Source: Calditrichia bacterium
GTDB taxonomy: Bacteria; Calditrichota; Calditrichia; RBG-13-44-9; J075
Direction: 5' to 3'
DNA length: 41,467 nucleotides
NCBI GenBank assembly: GCA_028284905.1
Contig: JANQQU010000031.1
Location: 1-41,467, forward strand
Shown: piece by piece, positions 24,739-33,534 of the stretch
How the letters are laid out: every line of letters begins with the position of its first letter
Position numbering within the stretch: position 1 is the first letter of the stretch
Notes under the pieces: model-generated
The model's input: only the letters and a program-made list of their open reading frames with translations
Database searches by the model: none
What the model was told of the DNA's origin: nothing
Translations under genes and position numbers: made by a program

Positions 24739-26088
24739 ATGAAAAATTTTTATAACAATCTCAATTTAACCGTATTGATCAGCGCATATTTTTCTGACCC
24801 GGAAAAGCGCATGATTCTCGAAGAAGGGATGACGATAATGCACCAGGGGGAAGAAAACGAACGCCTGTTTCTGGTGCTCAGTGGTTCCTTCGCCGGGTAT
24901 GTTGATAATCCGGAAGGCGATGCTATTCCTTTCTTCCAGCTGCAGCCGGGGATGTTTGCCGGTGTGCAGAGTTTTTTTTCCCGGACCTATATCAGCAGCA
25001 CGACAATTATAGCGCAGGAAAGAAGTGAGGTCGCATATATTGAGCGTGAGCAGCAGACCATTGCTAACGAAGGAAATGAAAGTTTACTGGAGCAATTCAT
25101 GCCGGTGGTAGTGGCGGATCTCGCCTATCGCCAGCAGTTAGCGCATACTGCCTCAGTTGACAAGGCGCAGACCTTAAAAAAATTAATTGCCTCGGAAAAG
25201 ATGGCCTCTCTCGGTCAAATGGCCGCCGGCATCGCCCACGAGTTAAATAATGCTGTTGCTGTGCTGCAAACCAATACCCGTTGGCTGGCGGAACAGCTAC
25301 CGATATTGATCCCGGCATTAAAAGGAGATGCGAAAACACTTTTTCTACGGGGATTAAATGACGGCCGGAAAATGTCCACATCAGAGATCCGCAAACGGAG
25401 AAAGGCGCTGCAGGATCGCTGGGGATTATCAGCATCTATCTGCGATAAAATTGCGGAGACCGGCTTGAGCGATGAAGATTTACCGAATTCTCCGGAAGCA
25501 ATCGCAGCCTTGATTGATCGCCTGGGAGGATTCTGGGAAATTGGCGCAACACTGAACGGCATGCAGCTCGCTGCGGATCATGCCGCGCATGTCGCGAAAT
25601 CCGTTAAAACACTCGGTGCCCACCATTCCACCCGCCATCCCGATGTAGATGTTAACGACAGTCTGCGCGAGGCAATCACCCTACTGCGCAGTCCCCTGCG
25701 AAAGGTAACGGTTGCCAGCGAGTTAAATCCGGTATCAGGAATTACTGCGAATAAAGGGGAGTTAGTACAAATCTGGGTGAATCTGATCCGCAATGCCTGC
25801 GAGAGTTTGCAGCAAGAAAAAACTGCCGCTGCGACAATCGGCATCCGCAGCCGGGAAGAAAAAGGTGCTATTATCGTGGAAATTAGCGACAATGGCCCGG
25901 GGATTCCGGCAGAAACGCTGCCGAAAATTTTTCACCCGGATTTTACCACCAAGGTGAGCGGATTATCATTTGGGTTGGGGCTCGGCCTTTCCATCGTGCA
26001 ACGATTGGTGGAAAGTTATCAGGGAAATGTTCAGGTGGAAAGCAACAGGGAAAAGACTGTGTTTATAGTGCAGCTGCCGCTTGCATAA
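24739..26088 (+). CDS. cNMP-binding-domain sensor histidine kinase
   Basis: This is a 449-residue soluble kinase. Residues about 10-115 form a cyclic-nucleotide-binding-like domain (GMTIMHQGEENERLFLVLSG). The phosphoacceptor box is GQMAAGIAHELNNAV with His167. The ATPase domain has the N-box NLIRNACE (Asn352), G1 DNGPGIPAE and G2 FGLGLGLSIV. About 185 residues separate His and N-box, some 80 more than usual, because of an extra helical insert (about 185-300). There is no membrane segment, so it senses an intracellular cue. The next gene, 29 bp downstream, is a receiver. It likely regulates the adjacent DASS symporter or its pathway; that link is inferred from position. Confidence 0.9.
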   Translation: MKNFYNNLNLTVLISAYFSDPEKRMILEEGMTIMHQGEENERLFLVLSGSFAGYVDNPEGDAIPFFQLQPGMFAGVQSFFSRTYISSTTIIAQERSEVAYIEREQQTIANEGNESLLEQFMPVVVADLAYRQQLAHTASVDKAQTLKKLIASEKMASLGQMAAGIAHELNNAVAVLQTNTRWLAEQLPILIPALKGDAKTLFLRGLNDGRKMSTSEIRKRRKALQDRWGLSASICDKIAETGLSDEDLPNSPEAIAALIDRLGGFWEIGATLNGMQLAADHAAHVAKSVKTLGAHHSTRHPDVDVNDSLREAITLLRSPLRKVTVASELNPVSGITANKGELVQIWVNLIRNACESLQQEKTAAATIGIRSREEKGAIIVEISDNGPGIPAETLPKIFHPDFTTKVSGLSFGLGLGLSIVQRLVESYQGNVQVESNREKTVFIVQLPLA

Positions 26089-26117
26089 ATTTTTAGGATT
26101 AAGAAAAGGTAAAGATT

Positions 26118-26600
26118 ATGGAAAAGCCAGTAATCATTTGTGTCGATGATCAGCGGGAAGTACTCGCGGCCTTGCGAAAAGACCTGGCAGGTCTAACAGA
26201 AAAATGTGAGATAGAATATTGTGAAAGTGCCGAGGAAGCTGGAGAGATCATGAATGCGCTTGATGATAGCGGAGAGACAACGGCGCTGCTAATATGTGAC
26301 CATGTGATGCCTCGGAAAAATGGTGTAGACTTCCTCATCGAGATCAACAATGATGCGCGTTTTACCAGGGTACGAAAGCTCTTGCTTACAGGGCAGGCAA
26401 CGCATCAGGATACGATTGTTGCTATTAATGAAGCCGCAATCGATCGTTATGTAGAAAAGCCCTGGCAGGCGGAAGAATTGCTGAAAACGGTGAAAATTCT
26501 GCTGACGGAATTCCTGTTGGTAAGCGGAATGGATTATCAGTCTTATCTGGAAATTATCGACCAGGAAACCCTCTATGAACAACTTCGGAAAAGAACCTGA
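26118..26600 (+). CDS. single-domain response regulator
   Basis: This 160-residue receiver protein has no DNA-binding or enzymatic output domain. Acidic pocket residues are in ICVDDQ near residue 10, the phosphoacceptor Asp in LICDHVMPRKNG near residue 60, the switch Thr in LLLTGQA and the Lys in VEKPW near residue 113. The C-terminal 45 residues are helical. It is encoded directly after the cNMP-domain kinase and should be its partner, acting by phosphotransfer or protein binding. AAAGGT precedes the ATG. Confidence 0.9.
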   Translation: MEKPVIICVDDQREVLAALRKDLAGLTEKCEIEYCESAEEAGEIMNALDDSGETTALLICDHVMPRKNGVDFLIEINNDARFTRVRKLLLTGQATHQDTIVAINEAAIDRYVEKPWQAEELLKTVKILLTEFLLVSGMDYQSYLEIIDQETLYEQLRKRT

Positions 26601-26720
26601 TTTTCGGATAATACCTGGCACTATCTGAGGAGAAAATGATTATGGTAAGGGGAGAAAATTTTGATAAGACCTAAAAATAGCTTAAATCTATAGGGTAAAA
26701 TCAAAATGGAGGCGTCAAAT

Positions 26721-27089
26721 ATGAGTAAAGCTGCAAAGAGTGTTTATGTATTTGGCATATATCTGGCATTTACTGGGGGATTTCTTCTTTTGCTTCCCAA
26801 TACACTAATCGGTATGGTTGGCCTGGCGGAGACCAACGAAGTATGGATTAGAGTGGTTGGCATGCTTGTGCTATTCCTGTCATTCTATTATACGCAGGCG
26901 GCACGCTCGGAAATGACCGACTTTTTCCGTTGGACGGTCTATGTGCGCTCCCTGGTGATTGTTTTTTTCAGTGTGTTCGTATTCCTGGGGTTCGCCAAGT
27001 TGCCATTAATTTTGTTTGGCGTTATTGATTTATTATGCGCAGGCTGGACAGGCATGGCACTGAAAGCTGAAGAAAAACAATTAGCTTAA
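26721..27089 (+). CDS. small four-helix membrane protein
   Basis: This is a 122-residue protein with about four hydrophobic segments (KSVYVFGIYLAFTGGFLLL, then a segment at VVGMLVLFLSFYY, one at VIVFFSVFVFLGF and one at LILFGVIDLLCAG) and a short charged tail. I do not recognise the family. The open frame begins at ATG 26706, but GGAGG at 26708-26712 lies 8 nt before ATG 26721, so the latter is the start. It follows the two-component pair by 120 bp and may or may not belong to it. Confidence 0.75.
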   Translation: MSKAAKSVYVFGIYLAFTGGFLLLLPNTLIGMVGLAETNEVWIRVVGMLVLFLSFYYTQAARSEMTDFFRWTVYVRSLVIVFFSVFVFLGFAKLPLILFGVIDLLCAGWTGMALKAEEKQLA

Positions 27090-27111
27090 GGCAGGTGATT
27101 AGAAAAGCAGT

Positions 27112-27161
27112 AGCGGCTATGGATTGCTCGCCTACAAACAAGGCGTTATAAATCAGCCGCC
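27112..27161 (+). terminator. possible nested stem-loop after the small membrane protein gene
   Basis: AGCGGCT/AGCCGC outer arms (27112-27118 with 27155-27160) enclose an inner CGCCT/AGGCG hairpin (27129-27145). TTTT follows at 27162-27165. It could terminate the upstream transcript before the giant sensor gene. The long loops make it weak. Confidence 0.35.
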
Positions 27162-27220
27162 TTTTCTCCGGCAATACCGCCGATATTTTTATTTTATCCG
27201 CCAGTCGCGTATATTTTTAA

Positions 27221-30200
27221 ATGATTAGCAATACGCTAAATCTTATTATCTTAATAGGGGATCGGTTTTTTAAGGTCGGTTCCTTATGCTATTTTTTTAT
27301 CTTGCTATTCACTGTTGTAACGTTCTGCCAACCACGATATAGTCTAACCGACTTACCCGACTGGTTATCACCGCAATCGAAATCCCCACTCCTGAAGTTT
27401 GAACATTATACCATAGAACAAGGCGCGCCCGCGAATGAATTCCTCGCGTTGCTGCAGGATCGCCTCGGCTTTTTGTGGATTGGTACCGGCAACGGGCTGG
27501 CTCGTTACGACGGCTTTCACTTCAAAAACTTTTTTCATGATTCGGATGATTCAACCACGCTGAGTGATAATTGCGTCTGGTCTTTATTGGAAGATCAGCA
27601 GGGAATGATCTGGGTCGGCACGGAATCCGGTGGTTTGAATCGTCTGGATCCTGCGACTGGACGCGTTACGCGCTATATCCATCAAGCGGAAGACACCAGC
27701 AGCATCGCTGATGGCTATGTGCTGACGCTCTTCGAGGATCATCAGCAGACTCTCTGGGCGGGATTGCGCGGAGGGGCCTTAAATCGATTCAACCGGGAAA
27801 GTGGCACGTTTACAAGATACACTCATCGGGAAAGAGATACGACCAGCCTCGGCAGCAATTTCGTTGTGGATATTCTTGAAGACAGCAAGAAGCGCTTCTG
27901 GGTGGTTATGCGTGGGGGCGGTCTACAAATGATGGATCGGGAAAGTGGGCAATTCTCTTCGCCCCCATCCCATCCGGATCCCGCTAAACGCTTGGAAACA
28001 AAAAGTTTGACGGCGATCGTTGAAGACCCTGAAGGTAGACTTTGGCTCGCATCCACGGACCATGGACTTTACTTGATGAACGAAGAGAAAGCGGTCGATA
28101 AATCTTCCTGGGCATTTGAGCAACAGCCTTTCAATTTTTCTGAAGATCCATCGCCACAGGTCCACATTTTCCGGATGGCAATGGGGAGCAAAGGACGCCT
28201 TTGGCTGGCCACCTGGGGCAGTAGCTTACTACAGTTTGATATCGGAGAGCGCAGCTTCATCCAACATCTTGATGGGGACCGGAAACCCGGTTTCATCACC
28301 AATAATTACGTGCACAGCGTGCTGGAGGATCGTTTTGGAGTGCTTTGGGCTGGCAGCGATTACGGGCTGAATAAAGCGCTCCCGAAACAGCAACCATTCT
28401 CAGTGTTTCAAACGAATAGCGATGAGTTGCAAAATTTGTCTCGCACCAAAGTGCACCGCCTTTATCGGGATAGTCGCGGGAAACTTTGGCTGGGGACAGG
28501 CAATCTCAGCCGCCTGGAAAATGCACTTTCGCCCGCTGAAAAACCGCTCTTCCGAGTTTTTGAGAACGATCCGGAAAATCCCTATTCTCTGCCATACGGA
28601 AATGTTGAGGCGATCCTCGAAGATCATCTCGGGCGGATGTGGATTGGTCTCCGGGATGGCGGCTTAAGTTGCTATTTACCGGATGCCGATCGCTTCATTA
28701 ATTATCGCCACGATCCCGCTAATCCGCAGAGCCTTAGCCATAACATTGTCACCTCACTATATCAGGATTCGCAAAAACGATTATGGATTACTACACTCGG
28801 AAATGGCATCGACGTGTTGCAGTTAAACGATCAGGCGCTTACCGGAAAGGAAACTTTCCGTAATATGCGCATTGAGACCGACCTGAAGCCGAATGACAAA
28901 CTCGATAGCTGGCTGACCTGGACGCTGCTGCCGGATACGGCGGGAATGTTCTGGGTGGGGACCAGCGGCGGACTATTTCACGTTCGCCCGGAGGATGGCA
29001 AGGTGCTGGCGACTTATCGGCAAGATGCTAATAATCCTGCTTCGCTCTCCGATAATCATATTCGCCACTTGTATCTCGATCCAGAGGGGATATTGTGGAT
29101 TGCCACGCTCAGCGGTGGCCTTAACCGCCTCGATCCTTCCACAAAATCCATGACGCATTATCCCATCGGGGAAGGTGTGGCAACATATAATGTCGACTGG
29201 ATTCAGCCGGACCAACGGGGCAATCTTTGGCTGGCCACTTCCGGTGGGCTATTCCGCTTTGATCCGCGGAACGGCTCGCAAAAGGGGTTTACTGCAGAAG
29301 CCGGCATTCCCTGGAGTGGAATGGAATGTGGACTGCTGGATGCCGATGGGCGGATGATTGTTGGCGGCACCGACGGCCTGATAACGTTTTATCCTGAAGC
29401 TGTTCTCGATAATCCCCATCCACCGGCCGTCGCTTTTACCGGGCTGGATCTGTTTAACCAGCCGGTCTCTATTGATGCGCCGGATTCTCCCCTGCAAAAG
29501 CAGTTGAGCCATAGCGATCCCTTTACCTTGCGGCACGATCAAAAAGTGCTCACATTCCGCTATGTTGGTCTGCATTTCGCCGATCCGGAAAATGTCGAGT
29601 ATGCCTATAAGCTGGAAGGATTTGATGATAACTGGAGCTACGTCGGGCCGAAACGGGAAGCGACTTACACCAATCTTTCTCCCGGCAATTATCGCTTCCG
29701 GGTAAAAGCGGCTAATGCGGATGCGGTCTGGAATGAAGCAGGGGCGATGATCGACTTTCAGGTGCTCCCGCCCTGGTGGCGAACCTGGTGGGCCTATTTG
29801 ATTTATTTCCTCACTGCCGCCGCGCTCTTTTTATCATTACGGCGTTATGAGCTGAATCGTCAAAGTTATAAGCATCAATTGGAGCTGGAAAAAGTTGAAG
29901 CGGATAAACTGAAGGAATTAGATGGCCTGAAATCGCGCTTCTTTGCGAATATTTCCCATGAATTCCGGACGCCACTAACGTTGATACTGGGACAAATTGA
30001 CAGCGTGCTGGAAACCCAATCGGATGATCGCAATGCCAACCGCCTGAGCATGGCCCGGCGCAATGCCGATCGCTTGCAGCAGCTGATTAATGAATTGCTC
30101 GACCTTTCCCGGCTGGAGGCAAATCGAGCAACTCTTGCCGCCCGGCCGGTGCAATTTCTTTCTTTTCTACGTGGATTGGTCTTCTCCTTTGAAACCCTGG

Positions 30201-31516
30201 CGGAAGACCGGGAAATTCAATTATCGTTTGATGCAATGCCCAAAAATCTGGAAAATATCGAAGTCTTTATCGATCCTGGCCGCCTGGAAAAAGTGTTTCT
30301 CAATCTGCTTTCCAATGCGATGAAGTTTACGCCGAGAAAAGGCACGGTGGCAGTAATTGTCCGCGGACCGATTCCCTTACCGGAAAATTCTGCTGGCGGA
30401 GAAGCAATTGAAGTGCAAGTGCAAGATAGCGGCAGCGGCATTCCCGCCGATCAACTCCCGTTCATTTTTGATCGCTTCCATCAGGCAGGTGATGCCGTCT
30501 CCGGCGAACTGCGCGGCACCGGCATCGGTCTGGCACTGGCCCGCGAGGTCGTCGAGTTACATCACGGACAGATTTCCGCGGAAAGCAAAGTCGGGGAAGG
30601 AAGTGTTTTTACTGTGATCCTACCGCTGGGCCGGGAACATCTTCAACCGGAAGAAATTACTCAAGAAAATGTGGAATTTGGAATTTGGAATGCGGAATTG
30701 GAAAAATATAATTCCGAATTCCCAACTCCGAATTCCGAATTCCCAACTCCGCATTCCGAATTCCCATATGTTTTGATCGTCGAGGACAACCAGGATGTGC
30801 GTCACTACCTTCGCGATCATCTGGAAAAAGACTTCCGGGTCGGAGAAGCCATTAATGGGGAAGAAGGTCTGCAAAAGGCGCGGGAGGAATTGCCCGATCT
30901 GATCATCAGCGACGTGATGATGCCGAAAATGGATGGCTACGCCTTTAGCCGGGAAATTCGCCGGGATGAACTTACCTGCCATATCCCAATCATCATGCTG
31001 ACTGCCCGGGCCGCCGAAGCGGATAAAATCAGTGGATTGGAAACCGGTGTCGATGCCTATCTCACCAAACCGTTTAGTCCCCGGGAGCTGCTGGTGCGGG
31101 TGCATAATTTGATCGCCATGCGCCAAACTCTGCGGGAGCGTTTTCGTACTGCTACCATCGTTAAACCTGCCATGGTCAGCGAAGTGCCGCTCGATCAGTC
31201 TTTTCTGGAAAAGGCGCTCGCCTTTGTCGAAGTGCATATGGAAGATGATGAATTGAATGGCGATCTGTTGGCGAATGAGATGAATATGAGCCTCTCGCAG
31301 TTGAATCGGAAACTCCGCGCCTTAATCGATCAACCGGCCGGGAAATTGATTCGCTCCCTGCGCCTGCAGCGCGCCGCGGATTTGCTGAAACAACAGGCCG
31401 GTACCGTAGCAGAGATTGCCTATCGTCTCGGATTTGGCAGTCAGGCGCACTTCAGCAAGATGTTCCATAAGCATTTTGGACAATCACCCTCTGAATATCG
31501 CCAATCTCAAAAATAA
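27221..31516 (+). CDS. hybrid two-component system regulator (propeller sensor, kinase, receiver, AraC-type output)
   Basis: This is a 1431-residue one-gene signalling system of the HTCS type. After an N-terminal signal or membrane segment come two seven-bladed-propeller-like blocks of reg_prop repeats (LWIGTGNGLARYDG, LWAGLRGGALNRF and many more, about 65-740), a Y_Y_Y domain (about 770-845) and one membrane helix near 860. The cytoplasmic side has HisKA with His913 (NISHEFRTP), an HATPase domain to about 1140, a receiver with Asp1231 (IISDVMMP) and a C-terminal AraC-type HTH (about 1330-1431). Such proteins bind periplasmic oligosaccharides and activate sugar genes. Residues about 1151-1183 between kinase and receiver are encoded by a DNA heptamer array. 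No polysaccharide locus adjoins it. Confidence 0.95.
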   Translation: MISNTLNLIILIGDRFFKVGSLCYFFILLFTVVTFCQPRYSLTDLPDWLSPQSKSPLLKFEHYTIEQGAPANEFLALLQDRLGFLWIGTGNGLARYDGFHFKNFFHDSDDSTTLSDNCVWSLLEDQQGMIWVGTESGGLNRLDPATGRVTRYIHQAEDTSSIADGYVLTLFEDHQQTLWAGLRGGALNRFNRESGTFTRYTHRERDTTSLGSNFVVDILEDSKKRFWVVMRGGGLQMMDRESGQFSSPPSHPDPAKRLETKSLTAIVEDPEGRLWLASTDHGLYLMNEEKAVDKSSWAFEQQPFNFSEDPSPQVHIFRMAMGSKGRLWLATWGSSLLQFDIGERSFIQHLDGDRKPGFITNNYVHSVLEDRFGVLWAGSDYGLNKALPKQQPFSVFQTNSDELQNLSRTKVHRLYRDSRGKLWLGTGNLSRLENALSPAEKPLFRVFENDPENPYSLPYGNVEAILEDHLGRMWIGLRDGGLSCYLPDADRFINYRHDPANPQSLSHNIVTSLYQDSQKRLWITTLGNGIDVLQLNDQALTGKETFRNMRIETDLKPNDKLDSWLTWTLLPDTAGMFWVGTSGGLFHVRPEDGKVLATYRQDANNPASLSDNHIRHLYLDPEGILWIATLSGGLNRLDPSTKSMTHYPIGEGVATYNVDWIQPDQRGNLWLATSGGLFRFDPRNGSQKGFTAEAGIPWSGMECGLLDADGRMIVGGTDGLITFYPEAVLDNPHPPAVAFTGLDLFNQPVSIDAPDSPLQKQLSHSDPFTLRHDQKVLTFRYVGLHFADPENVEYAYKLEGFDDNWSYVGPKREATYTNLSPGNYRFRVKAANADAVWNEAGAMIDFQVLPPWWRTWWAYLIYFLTAAALFLSLRRYELNRQSYKHQLELEKVEADKLKELDGLKSRFFANISHEFRTPLTLILGQIDSVLETQSDDRNANRLSMARRNADRLQQLINELLDLSRLEANRATLAARPVQFLSFLRGLVFSFETLAEDREIQLSFDAMPKNLENIEVFIDPGRLEKVFLNLLSNAMKFTPRKGTVAVIVRGPIPLPENSAGGEAIEVQVQDSGSGIPADQLPFIFDRFHQAGDAVSGELRGTGIGLALAREVVELHHGQISAESKVGEGSVFTVILPLGREHLQPEEITQENVEFGIWNAELEKYNSEFPTPNSEFPTPHSEFPYVLIVEDNQDVRHYLRDHLEKDFRVGEAINGEEGLQKAREELPDLIISDVMMPKMDGYAFSREIRRDELTCHIPIIMLTARAAEADKISGLETGVDAYLTKPFSPRELLVRVHNLIAMRQTLRERFRTATIVKPAMVSEVPLDQSFLEKALAFVEVHMEDDELNGDLLANEMNMSLSQLNRKLRALIDQPAGKLIRSLRLQRAADLLKQQAGTVAEIAYRLGFGSQAHFSKMFHKHFGQSPSEYRQSQK
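30672..30769. repeat. heptanucleotide array inside the hybrid sensor gene
   Basis: Fourteen 7-bp units (TGGAATT, TGGAATT, TGGAATG, CGGAATT, two degenerate, then CCGAATT/CCCAACT types) lie in frame. Since 7 and 3 share no factor, the DNA heptamer encodes a heptapeptide repeat, seen as NSEFPTP, NSEFPTP, HSEFPYV. It belongs to the same family as the arrays at 19905-19967 and 20515-20556. Confidence 0.92.
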
Positions 31517-31762
31517 CAAGCCTTTATGTAGTTTCTCCTTTTTAAAATTTCACCAATAATGCCCAAAAATGACAAGCTTTTGCGCGAAAAGCGAAAGACT
31601 TTCCACCCCTCAATTTGCTATCCTGCTACTGTTCGCAACAAGCAATCAACACCGATCGGGCATAAATAAATCCATGATTGCTGTAATCTAAAAATATGCG
31701 CTAAGGAAGCTATTTTTTATAGCGTTGAAAGATCAACGATCAATTAATCAGTGGAGTCAGTC

Positions 31763-33439
31763 ATGAAAAATTTAATACCGCAAATTATCTTCTTAGCATT
31801 ATTGTTTTTCAGTTTTGGATCATTACACGCACAGCCTGTCGACTTCCTCTGGACGGTGCAGGTCGAGGGCAATGGTTTCTTTGACGACGGCAGAGACATC
31901 GCCACCGATGGTGCCGGCAATATTATTCTTGCCGGACAGTTCGAAGGCTCAGCAACATTTGGCGATACAACTTTGAGCAGTTTCGGCTCTGCAGATATCT
32001 TCCTAGCCAAATATGATGCCGATGGCAACGTGCTCTGGGCGACGCAGGCCGGTGGCAGTAACTTTGATGAAGGCATTGCCGTGGCAACCGATGAGGCCGG
32101 TAATATTTTTCTCAGCGGCCATTTTGTAGAAACCGCCAGCTTTGAGGATACCAGCCTAACCAGCCTTGGTTTCCAGGATATTTTTCTTGCCAAGTATGAT
32201 GCTAGCGGCAATTTGCACTGGGTAAAACAGGCCGGTGGTAGCGAGACGGACATCGGTATCGATATGGCAGTAGACAATACCGGGAATGTTGCCCTTTGTG
32301 GTTTCTTTAGCGGTAGCTCAACCTTTGATAATACTACCCTGACCAGCGTTGGTTTCGAAGATATCTTTCTTGCCAAGTTCGATAGTAATGGCAACTTGCT
32401 CTGGGCAAAACAAGCCGGGGGCGATGGCACTGACAACTGCTTTGGCCTTGCCATCGATGCTGCGAATAATATTATGATCACCGGTGTATTCGCCGAAACG
32501 GCAACCTTTGCTGATACTTCGCTGACCAGCGTCGGCTTTGTGGATATCTTTCTCGCCAAATACGACAGCGACGGCAATTTTCTTTGGGCGGCACAAGCCG
32601 GCGGGCCCGATTTTGACAGCGGCGCCGGCGTTGCCAGCGATGAGGCCGATAATATTGTGCTCACCGGGACTTTTGGTTCCTTCGGTCCACCGAGCGGTGG
32701 AAGCGCTACCTTTGGGAATATTACCCTGAACAGCGCCGGCATGGGAGATGTTTTTGTGGCTAAATACGATAGTGATGGCAATGTGATTTGGGCGAAGCAA
32801 GCCGGTAGTTCCAGCTTTGACAGTGGCCAGGGTATTGCAACAGATAATGCCGGAAATATTGTTGTTACCGGTGGCTTTAACGATCAATCAACTTTTGGTG
32901 ATACGACCATGGCCAGTAATGGTCTTCTGGATGTCTTCATTGCTAAATACGACAGCGACGGTAATGTGCTTTGGGTGAAGCAGGGCGGCGGATCGGATTT
33001 TGATACCGGCATCTCTATCACTACCAATGCTGCCGGCGACATTCTTACCACTGGTTCTTTCCTCGGCGTTGCCGATTTTGATAATACCACCCTCACCAGC
33101 GGTGGTGGGCAGGATGTCTTTATTACGAAAATCGCCGGCAGCGTTACCGGTATCGAAGATGAATTGAATCAGCCGCGTTTGTTTACTTTGGCGCAGAATT
33201 ATCCGAATCCATTTAACCCCAGTACCACAATTGAATTTACCCTGCAAAAAAGCAGCTTGGTTCAGCTAACGGTTTATAATGTTTCAGGGCAGGCAGTTGC
33301 CAGGCTGGTTTCGGACAGACTGGCTGCCGGTCGCTATCAATACGAGTGGGATGCCAGCAATTTGTCCAGCGGCGTATATTTTTACCGGATCGATGTTGAA
33401 ACCCAATCTCTGGTAAAACGGGCGATTCTCTTGAAATAA
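31763..33439 (+). CDS. secreted SBBP-repeat protein with type IX-like C-terminal sorting domain
   Basis: This is a 558-residue exported protein: signal peptide ending at SLHAQP, seven beta-propeller-like SBBP repeats of about 60 residues (each near FLAKYDADGNVLWATQAGG), then a C-terminal sorting domain beginning near YPNPFNPSTTIEF and ending in YFYRIDVETQSLVKRAILLK. The sorting domain marks cargo of the Por/type IX secretion system, so the protein is probably released or attached to the cell surface. Its ligand is unknown. GTG 31751 is in frame, but GGAG (31753-31756) 6 nt before ATG 31763 fixes the start. The gap 31517-31762 holds no gene, only a short GATCAAC-type repeat (31731-31751). Confidence 0.9.
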   Translation: MKNLIPQIIFLALLFFSFGSLHAQPVDFLWTVQVEGNGFFDDGRDIATDGAGNIILAGQFEGSATFGDTTLSSFGSADIFLAKYDADGNVLWATQAGGSNFDEGIAVATDEAGNIFLSGHFVETASFEDTSLTSLGFQDIFLAKYDASGNLHWVKQAGGSETDIGIDMAVDNTGNVALCGFFSGSSTFDNTTLTSVGFEDIFLAKFDSNGNLLWAKQAGGDGTDNCFGLAIDAANNIMITGVFAETATFADTSLTSVGFVDIFLAKYDSDGNFLWAAQAGGPDFDSGAGVASDEADNIVLTGTFGSFGPPSGGSATFGNITLNSAGMGDVFVAKYDSDGNVIWAKQAGSSSFDSGQGIATDNAGNIVVTGGFNDQSTFGDTTMASNGLLDVFIAKYDSDGNVLWVKQGGGSDFDTGISITTNAAGDILTTGSFLGVADFDNTTLTSGGGQDVFITKIAGSVTGIEDELNQPRLFTLAQNYPNPFNPSTTIEFTLQKSSLVQLTVYNVSGQAVARLVSDRLAAGRYQYEWDASNLSSGVYFYRIDVETQSLVKRAILLK

Positions 33440-33478
33440 ATTTGTGAATAAAAAATTGTGAAATGATCTAATAAAAAT

Positions 33479-33510
33479 GCCCGTTAATCCAATCAGCAGG
33501 ATTAACGGGC
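33479..33510. terminator. bidirectional intrinsic terminator
   Basis: A perfect 12-bp stem (GCCCGTTAATCC with GGATTAACGGGC) has an 8-nt loop. A-rich DNA lies on its left and ATTTTT shortly to its right, so it works as a terminator for the secreted protein gene (plus) and the convergent DsrE-like gene (minus), which has TTTTTATT after it. Confidence 0.85.
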
Positions 33511-33534
33511 GTTGCATTTTTGAAGAGTATTTGA

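Noticed and set aside
26636-26674. Twelve-residue frame (MIMVRGENFDKT) after AGGAG
   Set aside because: It could be a leader or chance; no conservation can be judged and no regulatory hairpin is evident.
31744-32781. Long open frame of 345 codons on the minus strand
   Set aside because: It is antisense to the SBBP-repeat protein, and its protein is a low-complexity repeat of the same 180-bp DNA units. The sense frame has a ribosome site, signal peptide and known domains.
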